DNA of 5,540 nucleotides from an uncultured Ruminococcus sp. (GCA_902773165.1 CACYDO010000125.1:1-5540); one strand, 5' to 3'. Shown: positions 1 to 5,100, counted from the first letter of the stretch. The notes: generated by a model not told the origin, from the letters alone. Program-made: numbers and translations.

Positions 1-140
1 AGATAGAGATGGCAGGCGCCGAAAGCAATGAGCTTGCATTCATCACGCCTGAGCTTGCTTACTCCGACTTTAAAGAGAAGCGCAGCGCGTTCGGCGCTTT
101 CGCGGACGTTAAGGCTTCGATAAGAGTGGCTAAGATATGA
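1..140 (+). CDS. hom: Homoserine dehydrogenase, C-terminal end (partial)
   Basis: Only the last 45 codons are present, read from position 3 and ending at TGA 138-140. Homoserine dehydrogenase reduces aspartate semialdehyde to homoserine with NAD(P)H in the cytoplasm. The visible peptide (…ELAFITPELAYSDF… ending SIRVAKI) looks like the last part of an ACT domain: a beta strand of the 'AFIT' type, a helix, and a closing 'SIRV' strand, as at the end of Gram-positive homoserine dehydrogenases. The catalytic and NAD-binding parts lie outside the window, so the assignment rests on this short tail and on the neighbours thrB and lysC, a common arrangement in Firmicutes. The stop overlaps the thrB start in ATGA (137-140), which suggests translational coupling. 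A free-standing ACT-domain protein is the main alternative. Confidence 0.62.
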   Translation, partial: IEMAGAESNELAFITPELAYSDFKEKRSAFGAFADVKASIRVAKI

Positions 141-1033
141 TAAAGATACGTATTCCCGCAACGAGCGCCAACCTCGGCTCGGGCTTTGACTGCCTCGGCG
201 TTGCGCTCGATCTTTACAACTACGTTCACATTGAAGAGACCGACACCATCGACATATCCTCCGCGGACGATATAGAGGTACCCACAGACGAGAGCAACCT
301 TATTTACTGGTCGGCTCAAAGGCTGTATATGGAGTGCGGCAAAAAGCTGCCGGGGCTTAAGATCGTTCAGGAGAACAATATACCCATGACGCGCGGGCTC
401 GGGAGCTCGTCGGCGTGCATAGCGGCAGGGCTTATAGGCGCGAACCGCTTTCTCGGCTCGCCGATGTCAACGCACGACCTTGTGAACCTTGCGTGCAAGA
501 TAGAGGGGCACCCCGACAACACCACCCCGGCGCTGCTCGGCGGCCTTGTTACGGCGGCTATGGAAAACGGCAGAGTTTACAGCGTGAGCGTTCCTGTTGC
601 GGAGCATATTCGCTTCGGCGTGTTCATACCGCCCTTCGAGCTTAAAACGGAGGTGGCGCGCAAGGCGCTGCCCGACGGCTACACAAGAGACGACGCGGTG
701 TATAATCTCTCCCGCTCGTCACTTATGACGGCGGCACTCTTCTCGGGCAGCCTTGAGAACCTTCGCGTTGCCGTTCAGGACAGTCTGCACCAGCCGTACA
801 GAAAGAAGTTCATAGCGGGGCTGGACACCGTGTTCCGCATAAGCTACGAGCTTGGCTCCTACGGCACATATATAAGCGGCGCGGGTCCGTCTATCATTGC
901 TATCATAGACGACACGCTCGAGGAGCAGTTCAATCAATTCGCGCTTTCTCACCTTGAGAGCCACGGCGTTGAGGGCTGGCAGTTCAGAACGCTAAAGGCG
1001 GACGGCGAGGGCGCAAGGGTCATCTTGGAGTGA
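137..1033 (+). CDS. thrB: Homoserine kinase (GHMP kinase family)
   Basis: Phosphorylates homoserine to O-phosphohomoserine using ATP, the penultimate step of threonine synthesis, in the cytoplasm. The 298-residue product is normal length for the family. The N-terminus has the typical IRIPATSANLGSGFDCLG stretch (residues 5-22). The GHMP ATP-binding loop GLGSSSA is at 87-93, followed by EGHPDNTTPALLGG at 123-136, a conserved homoserine kinase segment. LHQPYR at 217-222 and the C-terminal glycine-rich SGAGPS at 247-252 complete the family signature. The ATG at 137 lies inside the end of the upstream gene (4-bp overlap), with only a weak GAGTGG (124-129) as ribosome binding site, so expression probably depends on coupling to hom. 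The gene is GC-rich at third codon positions (many GCG, CGC, CTC) compared with the more AT-rich end of lysC, but nothing suggests transfer. Confidence 0.96.
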   Translation: MIKIRIPATSANLGSGFDCLGVALDLYNYVHIEETDTIDISSADDIEVPTDESNLIYWSAQRLYMECGKKLPGLKIVQENNIPMTRGLGSSSACIAAGLIGANRFLGSPMSTHDLVNLACKIEGHPDNTTPALLGGLVTAAMENGRVYSVSVPVAEHIRFGVFIPPFELKTEVARKALPDGYTRDDAVYNLSRSSLMTAALFSGSLENLRVAVQDSLHQPYRKKFIAGLDTVFRISYELGSYGTYISGAGPSIIAIIDDTLEEQFNQFALSHLESHGVEGWQFRTLKADGEGARVILE

Positions 1034-1053
1034 TCTTTTAATTATGTTATTCC

Positions 1054-1076
1054 CCGAACAGTCAAGCGTTGTTCGG
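1054..1076 (+). promoter_or_regulatory. Hairpin in the thrB-lysC spacer, just before the lysC ribosome binding site
   Basis: CCGAACA (1054-1060) and TGTTCGG (1070-1076) form a perfect 7-bp stem with a 9-nt loop. It ends 5 nt before AAGGAG (1082-1087). No T-run follows (the next bases are TCAAAAAGG), so it is not a normal intrinsic terminator. Its position suits an RNA processing or stabilising element that sets the lysC level relative to hom-thrB, or a structure affecting ribosome access. The pairing is seen directly; the role is inferred. Confidence 0.5.
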
Positions 1077-1095
1077 TCAAAAAGGAGTTTTTAAA

Positions 1096-2301
1096 ATGGG
1101 CTTAATAGTTCAGAAATTCGGCGGCAGCTCCGTTGCTAATGCCGAGAGAGTTTTCAACGTAGCGAGCATCGTTACCGACACCTACAAGCAGGGCAACGAC
1201 GTTGTAGTTGTTGTATCGGCTCAGGGCGACACGACAGACGACCTCATTGAAAAGGCGAACGAGATTAACCCCCACGCCTCAAAGCGTGAGATGGATATGC
1301 TCTTAGCCTCGGGCGAGCAGATCTCGATCTCGCTGCTTGCAATGGCGATCGAAAAGCTCGGGTATCCGGTAGTTTCGCTGCTCGGCTGGCAGGCAGGCTT
1401 CCAGACCTCGTCTGCTTACACAAAGGCACGCATCAAGCGCGTTGTTCCGGAGAGGATACGCAAGGAGCTTGACAAGAAAAACATCGTTGTTGTTGCAGGC
1501 TTCCAGGGTCTTAACAAGTACGACGACCTTACAACGCTCGGCAGAGGCGGCTCTGACACAAGCGCGGTCGCTCTCGCGGCAGCTATGCACGCAGACCTTT
1601 GCCAGATCTTTACCGATGTAAAGGGCGTTTACACGGCAGACCCGCGCAAGGTAGAAAACGCAAGAAAGCTTGAAGAGATCTCATATGACGAGATGCTTGA
1701 GCTTGCAACGCTCGGAGCACAGGTTCTTAACAACCGTTCCGTTGAAATGGCTAAAAAATACAATATTGAATTAGAGGTACTTTCCAGCTTAGAAAGAGAG
1801 CCGGGTACGATCGTTAAGGAGGCAACCAAAGTGGAGAAAATGTTAATCAGCGGCGTCGCAAAGGATAAGGAAGTAGCAAGAGTTTCCATCGTCGGACTTC
1901 CCGACAAGCCGGGTCTTGCGTTCAAGGTATTCTCGAAGGTATCGGCTGCTAATATCAATGTAGATATTATTTTGCAGTCTGTCGGCAGAGACGGCACTAA
2001 GGATATCACCTTTACCGTTGCAAAGGATAACGCAGAGGAAACAGAGAAGATCCTTAAGGATTACCTCCTGCCCCTCGGCGTAAAGTCGGTTAAGGCAGAT
2101 ACAAACGTTGCTAAGATCTCTATCGTAGGCGCAGGCATGGAGAGCCACGCAGGCGTTGCAACGAAGATGTTTGAGGCTCTTTATGACGCTCAGATCAACA
2201 TTCAGATGATCTCTACAAGCGAGATCAAGGTTTCCGTTCTTATCGACGAGAACGACGCGGATAACGCTGTTAAGGCTATTCACGAGAAGTTTTTTGACTA
2301 A
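1096..2301 (+). CDS. lysC: Aspartate kinase (aspartokinase, catalytic domain plus two ACT domains)
   Basis: Phosphorylates aspartate to 4-aspartyl phosphate, the committed step of the lysine, threonine, methionine and diaminopimelate pathways. I choose ATG 1096 (401 residues) because AAAGGAG (1081-1087) lies 8 nt upstream. An in-frame TTG at 1069 would add nine residues but sits inside the spacer hairpin. The amino-acid kinase domain covers about residues 1-240: KFGGSS (7-12) for substrate and phosphate binding, LASGEQ (70-75), GRGGSDT (149-155), and TDVKGVYTADPR (173-184) near the nucleotide site. Two ACT domains follow at about 260-335 (VSIVGLPDKPGLAFKVF…) and 339-401 (ISIVGAGMESHAGVATKMF…), the usual site of feedback control by lysine and/or threonine. 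Length and layout match Bacillus aspartokinase II and Corynebacterium LysC. It follows thrB by 62 nt on the same strand and is probably co-transcribed. No lysine riboswitch could fit in that spacer. Confidence 0.97.
   Translation: MGLIVQKFGGSSVANAERVFNVASIVTDTYKQGNDVVVVVSAQGDTTDDLIEKANEINPHASKREMDMLLASGEQISISLLAMAIEKLGYPVVSLLGWQAGFQTSSAYTKARIKRVVPERIRKELDKKNIVVVAGFQGLNKYDDLTTLGRGGSDTSAVALAAAMHADLCQIFTDVKGVYTADPRKVENARKLEEISYDEMLELATLGAQVLNNRSVEMAKKYNIELEVLSSLEREPGTIVKEATKVEKMLISGVAKDKEVARVSIVGLPDKPGLAFKVFSKVSAANINVDIILQSVGRDGTKDITFTVAKDNAEETEKILKDYLLPLGVKSVKADTNVAKISIVGAGMESHAGVATKMFEALYDAQINIQMISTSEIKVSVLIDENDADNAVKAIHEKFFD
1831..2301 (+). CDS. Candidate in-frame internal start giving an aspartate kinase beta (regulatory) subunit
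   Basis: Within lysC, TAAGGAGG (1815-1822) is followed after 8 nt by GTG (1831), in frame with lysC at codon 246. Translation from there would give a 156-residue protein starting VEKMLISGVAKDKEVARV, made only of the two ACT domains. The nearby ATG at 1840 (codon 249) is 17 nt from the Shine-Dalgarno and less well placed. Bacillus subtilis lysC and Corynebacterium lysC are known to make a beta subunit from an internal start at nearly the same codon, assembling with the full-length alpha chain into an alpha2beta2 enzyme. The site is seen directly; its use in this organism is inferred. This is not a separate gene but a second product of lysC. Confidence 0.6.
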   Translation: MEKMLISGVAKDKEVARVSIVGLPDKPGLAFKVFSKVSAANINVDIILQSVGRDGTKDITFTVAKDNAEETEKILKDYLLPLGVKSVKADTNVAKISIVGAGMESHAGVATKMFEALYDAQINIQMISTSEIKVSVLIDENDADNAVKAIHEKFFD

Positions 2302-2354
2302 TTTATAGTAGACGACATAGATAATTACTCTTAGAGAGATGATTCCGAAGGGGC

Positions 2355-2379
2355 GTGGGGGCGATCTGAAAGCCCCCAC
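2355..2379 (+). terminator. GC-rich hairpin after lysC, probable operon terminator
   Basis: GTGGGGGC (2355-2362) and GCCCCCAC (2372-2379) form a perfect 8-bp stem with a 9-nt loop, 53 nt beyond the lysC stop. The stem is strong, but the trailing sequence (AAAAGGTTTCTG) has only three T residues, so termination by this element alone may be incomplete or need a factor. Confidence 0.5.
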
Positions 2380-2403
2380 AAAAGGTTTCTGAAAATGTAA
2401 TGG

Positions 2404-2430
2404 GTAAACGTTAATGTTGTTTACTATAAT
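2404..2430 (+). promoter_or_regulatory. Possible promoter -10 with adjoining GTAAAC/GTTTAC dyad
   Basis: TATAAT (2425-2430) lies 40 bp before the next gene's start. Directly upstream, GTAAAC (2404-2409) and GTTTAC (2419-2424) form a 6-bp inverted repeat with a 9-bp spacer. No good -35 hexamer exists at 16-18 bp (that place holds part of the dyad), so the promoter may need an activator, or the dyad may be an operator. The motif is seen; the function is a guess. Confidence 0.35.
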
Positions 2431-2469
2431 ACTAATAAAATATTTTTATCGGGGACGGTGATATTACCA

Positions 2470-3528
2470 ATGAAAAGACGTATTGCAGCAATATTTGCGG
2501 TGCTGATGGCGCTTGCTTTTTCGCTGTCTGTGTCAGCCGACAGCAGTGATTATTCCGAAAATATTACAAAAATGGCTCAGGCAGATGTTCCGGCGAATAT
2601 GGCGATCAATGAAGACAACAGCGTTAGTACGTCATTTAACGGAGATATCGCTGTATTCCCCGATTATTTCGGTGCAGACCCGGAAACGGGAAATCTGTGC
2701 TATTATGTACGGGTGAAGAACGAAACGTCAAGGCAGATGACCATCGCAGTCGAAGGTCGGGGAGAGATGTTCCCGGAGGGAAATCTTACCGGAGATATTA
2801 CCCTTAAAGGCGGCGAAGAGGGCTATATGAAGTTCGGTATTATCGACGATTATACCACGCATAATTATTCCGAATATCCGCCTTCCGCACAATTCTGGGC
2901 TAAGGACTCAAGTGGGGGATATGACGCCAAATCTAGCTATTCATCAAAGAAATTCGGCGCGCGTCCTGCTGAGATCATGGAAATGGGAAAAAATACCCAA
3001 ATGAGTTTTTTGCAGGAGCAGCATTGGTCTTGCTTTAACGAGAACACAGCTTTTTCCTACGATGAGGAGACCTGTGAATTAACCGCGAATTCTGACGGCA
3101 GCATTACATTTGTCGGAACAAGCGAGAACAACGAACTTCTATTCCGGATCGTTTCTACCGTTGGCAGCAGCGCCGTCAGTGATGACAGTACCGCTGAGGT
3201 TTCCGGATCGGAAGAAAAAAAGTCCGAGCCGATAGACGAAATGACGTGGATAAGCTATGCGACTCCCGAGGCGTTTGAAAATATAGAGCCTACGTATTTT
3301 AATACCGATGACTCGGGAGCCGTTGATCTTGGTCCTTTGGATTTTATTAACGATTACGTTGATCTTTCGAAGATAGATTTTTCGAAGATAAATCTTAATA
3401 CTGTTGGTTCTTTCCTTATGGAGCACGATAAAGAAGTGGTTATTGCTATCTTAGCATTGGTGATCCTGAGAATGATTCGCAAGGCAGCAAAGGAGCGAAA
3501 AAAGGTCGATAATAATAATTGGCAGTAG
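2470..3528 (+). CDS. Secreted, membrane-anchored protein of unknown function
   Basis: I do not recognise a family. The 352-residue product starts with MKRR and a hydrophobic stretch ending SLSVSA (residues 18-23), a typical signal peptide with likely cleavage after Ala23. About 295 mostly acidic, polar residues follow, with Cys at 77, 188 and 202 and an apparently beta-rich middle region (about 45-150, alternating VRVKN, TIAVEG, GDITLKGG). A Ser/Asp/Glu-rich linker spans about 230-257. A 5-residue repeat, LSKID/FSKIN, lies at about 299-308. Near the C-terminus a short membrane segment (about 322-336, VVIAILALVIL) is followed by basic RKAAKERKK, placing the tail in the cytoplasm: type I topology. 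ATG 2470 is preferred because GGTGAT (2457-2462) lies 7 nt before it and the signal peptide begins there; GTG 2458 would add four residues. The gene stands alone between lysC and a convergent gene. It could be a surface sensor or envelope protein; no enzyme motif is visible. Confidence 0.85.
   Translation: MKRRIAAIFAVLMALAFSLSVSADSSDYSENITKMAQADVPANMAINEDNSVSTSFNGDIAVFPDYFGADPETGNLCYYVRVKNETSRQMTIAVEGRGEMFPEGNLTGDITLKGGEEGYMKFGIIDDYTTHNYSEYPPSAQFWAKDSSGGYDAKSSYSSKKFGARPAEIMEMGKNTQMSFLQEQHWSCFNENTAFSYDEETCELTANSDGSITFVGTSENNELLFRIVSTVGSSAVSDDSTAEVSGSEEKKSEPIDEMTWISYATPEAFENIEPTYFNTDDSGAVDLGPLDFINDYVDLSKIDFSKINLNTVGSFLMEHDKEVVIAILALVILRMIRKAAKERKKVDNNNWQ
3366..3390 (+). repeat. 15-bp tandem direct repeat inside the membrane-protein gene
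   Basis: TTCGAAGATA occurs at 3366-3375 and again at 3381-3390, a period of 15 bp, encoding the five-residue repeat SKID-F/SKIN-L just before the transmembrane segment. It looks like a slippage-derived duplication in a linker. Only two copies are present. Confidence 0.6.
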
Positions 3529-3554
3529 CTTTTCCTTATAAAGAATAAAAGCTA
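3526..3554. terminator. AT-rich hairpin shared by two convergent genes
   Basis: TAGCTTTT (3526-3533) and AAAAGCTA (3547-3554) are a perfect 8-bp inverted repeat, with a further CTT/AAG pairing (3535-3537 with 3541-3543) inside the loop. The left arm begins with the TAG stop of the plus-strand gene; the minus-strand gene ends at 3576. The U-rich arms (TTTT on either strand) and the position between converging genes suggest a bidirectional terminator, though the stem is AT-rich and no long T-run lies outside it. Confidence 0.42.
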
Positions 3555-3575
3555 TTTCGGAGATTCACGGGAGAG

Positions 3576-3938
3576 TTACCTGTATTTGCCGCAGCCGCCG
3601 CACCAGAGCTTTTCGTGACCGTTAAGCTCGCCGCAGTCGGGGCAGATCCATGTTCCGTTTTTACGCAGGTGTGCTTTAGCGCCTGTTGGATATGAATGAT
3701 ATGTGTCGGAGCGCGATGTTGCCTCCGACACATTTGTCGTTCGGATAACTGCGCTTTGCAGATAGCCGTTTCCAAGACCGCTGAAAACGCGGATACCCGT
3801 GGTGGGGGAGTTCGTCGCGGTTACTCTGCCCTTTGCGACAGGCGAACTGACAAGCGTTCCTTTGTAAAGCTCGCCGCCGCACTGAGAGCAGAAGTTTGCG
3901 CGTTCGTCGTTGTGTGCCAGACAGTTTTTGCAAATCAT
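3576..3938 (-). CDS. Small protein with an N-terminal zinc ribbon and a C-terminal RanBP2-like zinc finger
   Basis: The 120-residue product has two four-cysteine sites with identical spacing, CX2C-X10-CX2C. The first (C3, C6, C17, C20) resembles the short zinc-ribbon domains common at the N-terminus of bacterial proteins (CKNC…FCSQCGGEL). The second (C99, C102, C113, C116) has Trp97 and Asn106 placed as W-X-C-X2-C-X3-N-X6-C-X2-C, the RanBP2-type finger pattern. The link between them (about 25-92) is rich in Ser, Thr and Gly and is probably disordered. There is no signal peptide or membrane segment, so it should be cytoplasmic. Start ATG 3938 is supported by AGAAAGGA (complement of 3949-3956), 10 nt upstream. 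It lies downstream of the YtxH-like gene on the same strand but appears to have its own promoter. The partner (protein or nucleic acid) cannot be read from the sequence. Confidence 0.82.
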   Translation of the reverse strand: MICKNCLAHNDERANFCSQCGGELYKGTLVSSPVAKGRVTATNSPTTGIRVFSGLGNGYLQSAVIRTTNVSEATSRSDTYHSYPTGAKAHLRKNGTWICPDCGELNGHEKLWCGGCGKYR

Positions 3939-3959
3939 AGTTTATGCGTCCTTTCTGTT

Positions 3960-3987
3960 GTAATTCGTAATGCGTAATGCGTAATTT
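3960..3987. repeat. Four tandem 7-bp repeats (GTAATTC/GTAATGC type)
   Basis: The units GTAATTC, GTAATGC, GTAATGC and GTAATTT run head to tail with no gap. They fill most of the predicted leader of the zinc-ribbon gene, ending just upstream of its ribosome binding site. Heptameric AATTACG/GCATTAC arrays are a known kind of dispersed intergenic repeat in several bacterial groups. Copy number could vary by slippage. Confidence 0.7.
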
Positions 3988-3992
3988 GTTGT

Positions 3993-4021
3993 GCTATAAA
4001 AGCTTTCTATCTGATTTACAA
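3993..4021 (-). promoter_or_regulatory. Candidate promoter of the double-zinc-finger gene
   Basis: On the minus strand TTGTAA (complement of 4016-4021) is followed after exactly 17 nt by TATAGC (complement of 3993-3998). Each hexamer matches four of six consensus bases. Transcription would start near 3986, giving a leader of about 48 nt that contains the 7-bp repeats and the ribosome binding site. Confidence 0.45.
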
Positions 4022-4064
4022 TAGTGATTTAGAAAAATTTCTGTTGTTCAATAAAATACCGATT

Positions 4065-4130
4065 AAAAATCGCGGAGACCAAGTTCGTTTTGAGATCACT
4101 ATCCCGGAACCGCCTGCGCGGGCTTCCGCG
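4065..4130 (-). terminator. Candidate intrinsic terminator after the YtxH-like gene, with a competing hairpin
   Basis: On the minus strand CGCGGAAGCC (complement of 4121-4130) can pair with GGTCTCCGCG (complement of 4071-4080): six clean pairs, one A-C mismatch, one G-U and two G-C pairs, enclosing a 40-nt loop. ATTTTTA follows directly (complement of 4064-4070), the layout of a rho-independent terminator. The left arm also fits a tight local hairpin, GCGCGG-AAGC-CCGCGC (complement of 4116-4131), which overlaps the stop codon of the gene. The two folds exclude each other. Confidence 0.45.
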
Positions 4131-4310
4131 CTACTTAAACATATACGATACCGTGTCTACAATTTCACTTACTGCGTCCATCGCTTTGTTGGCCTTTTTC
4201 TTGATTTCCTTCTTGCCTCCGGATAGATTTTTACTCATATAACCCACAAGCATTCCTGCTGCCATTCCGCCGGCAAGTCCTTTTACTACGTTTGTCGCTT
4301 TTTTTGTCAT
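4131..4310 (-). CDS. Small YtxH-like protein (59 residues)
   Basis: The product MTKKATNVVKGLAGG… has a glycine/alanine/methionine-rich hydrophobic segment (about residues 8-26, GLAGGMAAGMLVGYM) followed by a lysine-rich, probably helical tail (33-59, KKEIKKKANKAMDAVSEIV…). This layout, a Gly-rich short membrane segment followed by a charged helix, is that of YtxH-like small proteins of Firmicutes, which are linked to the envelope and stress but lack a defined activity. The likeness is of architecture, not a firm family match. ATG 4310 is chosen because GGAGG (complement of 4320-4324) lies 9 nt upstream; an upstream in-frame ATG at 4358 would add 16 residues, has no such site and would place the Shine-Dalgarno inside the gene. 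The gene diverges from trmL across 92 bp. Confidence 0.72.
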   Translation of the reverse strand: MTKKATNVVKGLAGGMAAGMLVGYMSKNLSGGKKEIKKKANKAMDAVSEIVDTVSYMFK

Positions 4311-4324
4311 AATCTTTAACCTCC

Positions 4325-4395
4325 ATAATCTTGCTAATAAATATAATAAATCATACATATAATATTTTCCCTGAATAAATTAATATAAAAAGGAG
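4325..4395. promoter_or_regulatory. Shared AT-rich divergent promoter region of trmL and the YtxH-like gene
   Basis: The stretch is almost pure A/T. TATAAT at 4358-4363 is a good -10 for trmL (start at 4403), but no convincing -35 stands at 16-18 bp; TTGCTA (4331-4336) is 21 bp away. AAAGGAG (4389-4395) is the trmL ribosome binding site, 7 nt before its ATG. For the minus-strand gene TATTAT (complement of 4343-4348) is a possible -10, again without a clear -35. Confidence 0.35.
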
Positions 4396-4402
4396 CATAC
4401 CT

Positions 4403-4918
4403 ATGAATACTGTCAACATCGTTCTCGTTGAACCTGAAATTCCTCAGAATACAGGGAATATCGCAAGAACCTGCGCCGTTACAGGCGCAAGACTTCACCT
4501 GATCGAGCCGCTCGGCTTCAAAATTGACGATAAAAAATTAAAGCACGCAGGGCTTGATTATTGGCAGTATCTCGATGTTACCGTTTACAAAAGTCTTGAT
4601 GATTTTTTTGAAAAGAATTCGGGCGCGTTTTATTTTTTCTCTACGAAAGCCCGTCATATCTATTCAAAGGTAGCTTACCCCGATAACGCTTATTTATTCT
4701 TTGGAAAGGAAAGTAAAGGTCTGCCTGAAAAGCTGCTGTTCGATAACCCCGATACAACTGTCAGAATTCCTATGATGGACGAGGCACGAAGCCTGAATCT
4801 GTCTAACTCAGTCGCTGTTGCCGTTTACGAGGTGCTGCGTCAGTGGGATTACCCGGAGCTGCTTTGTTCGGGCGAATTGAGAGATTATAAATGGTCGGAT
4901 ATTAACAACAGCTTCTGA
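4403..4918 (+). CDS. trmL: tRNA (cytidine/uridine(34)-2'-O)-methyltransferase TrmL (SPOUT family)
   Basis: Transfers a methyl group from S-adenosylmethionine to the 2'-OH of the wobble nucleotide of tRNA-Leu isoacceptors (family also called YibK or CspR). At 171 residues it is a minimal, single-domain SPOUT enzyme of normal length. Motif 1 is EPEIPQNTGNIARTCA (residues 10-25). The trefoil-knot cofactor site is formed by FGKESKGLPE (100-109) and by IPM…RSLNLSNSVAVAVYE (122-143), where the Asn-Leu-Ser-Asn-Ser stretch is characteristic. HAGLDYW (48-54) is also conserved in the family. The start is supported by AAAGGAG seven nt upstream. It is probably transcribed alone: the upstream gene diverges and the next gene has its own strong promoter. 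I see no clear terminator after its stop, only A/T runs around 4946-4957. Confidence 0.95.
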   Translation: MNTVNIVLVEPEIPQNTGNIARTCAVTGARLHLIEPLGFKIDDKKLKHAGLDYWQYLDVTVYKSLDDFFEKNSGAFYFFSTKARHIYSKVAYPDNAYLFFGKESKGLPEKLLFDNPDTTVRIPMMDEARSLNLSNSVAVAVYEVLRQWDYPELLCSGELRDYKWSDINNSF

Positions 4919-4962
4919 TCGTTATTAATATGAAAAAAGATTGTAAATTTTTTAAAAATCAC

Positions 4963-4991
4963 TTGAAATGTAACGGCAGTTGTGTTATAAT
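4963..4991 (+). promoter_or_regulatory. Strong sigma-A type promoter of the NlpC/P60 gene
   Basis: TTGAAA (4963-4968), a 17-bp spacer and a perfect TATAAT (4986-4991) preceded by TG at 4983-4984 (extended -10). Transcription should start near 4998, leaving a 5' leader of roughly 100 nt before the ATG at 5101. It is the best promoter in the window. Confidence 0.85.
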
Positions 4992-5007
4992 GTAACCAAT
5001 TTGTTAC
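4967..5007. repeat. Direct AATGTAAC repeats and a GTAAC/GTTAC dyad overlapping the promoter
   Basis: AATGTAAC occurs at 4967-4974 and 4989-4996, exactly 22 bp apart (two helical turns), with the -10 box between them. The second copy also forms an inverted repeat with GTTAC (5003-5007) across 6 bp, over the expected transcription start. The placement suits a repressor binding site, but this is inference. Confidence 0.45.
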
Positions 5008-5100
5008 TACTTGTAATAAGTTTTCGATCTACAACTGAATAACATGACCGACAAGGAATGGGCAGAACGGCTTCAAAGTATTTTCACGGAGGTTTTTACC

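Noticed and set aside
1069..1095. TTG at 1069 as an alternative lysC start adding nine residues.
   Set aside because: It lies in the spacer hairpin and has no ribosome binding site, and the extra residues cover the AAAGGAG that serves ATG 1096. Aspartate kinases begin directly with the IVQKFGG strand.
1843..2379. Long open frame on the minus strand across the end of lysC.
   Set aside because: It is antisense to a well-conserved gene, has a composition expected of a shadow frame (many Cys, Arg, Leu) and shows no recognisable domain or good ribosome binding site.
3139..3426. Minus-strand open frame within the membrane-protein gene, containing a KIYLRKIYLRKI-type repeat.
   Set aside because: The repeat is only the complement of the 15-bp duplication in the sense gene. 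No initiation signal or family likeness was seen.
4044..4226. Plus-strand 60-codon open frame crossing the intergenic region and the YtxH-like gene.
   Set aside because: There is no Shine-Dalgarno before its ATG, and it overlaps the better supported minus-strand gene and the terminator-like structure.
4936..4962. A/T palindromic stretch after trmL as a terminator.
   Set aside because: Only four base pairs of GATT/AATC plus a run of T and A can be formed. That is not enough to support a terminator call.
5044..5100. In-frame ATG at 5044 that would extend the NlpC/P60 protein by 19 residues.
   Set aside because: It has no ribosome binding site and would place a charged segment before the signal peptide. 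ATG 5101 has GGAGG at 8 nt.
4998..5100. A riboswitch in the roughly 100-nt leader of the hydrolase gene, such as the cyclic-di-AMP (ydaO) class often found before wall hydrolases.
   Set aside because: The leader is too short for that class, and I could not see its conserved core or a terminator-like stem.
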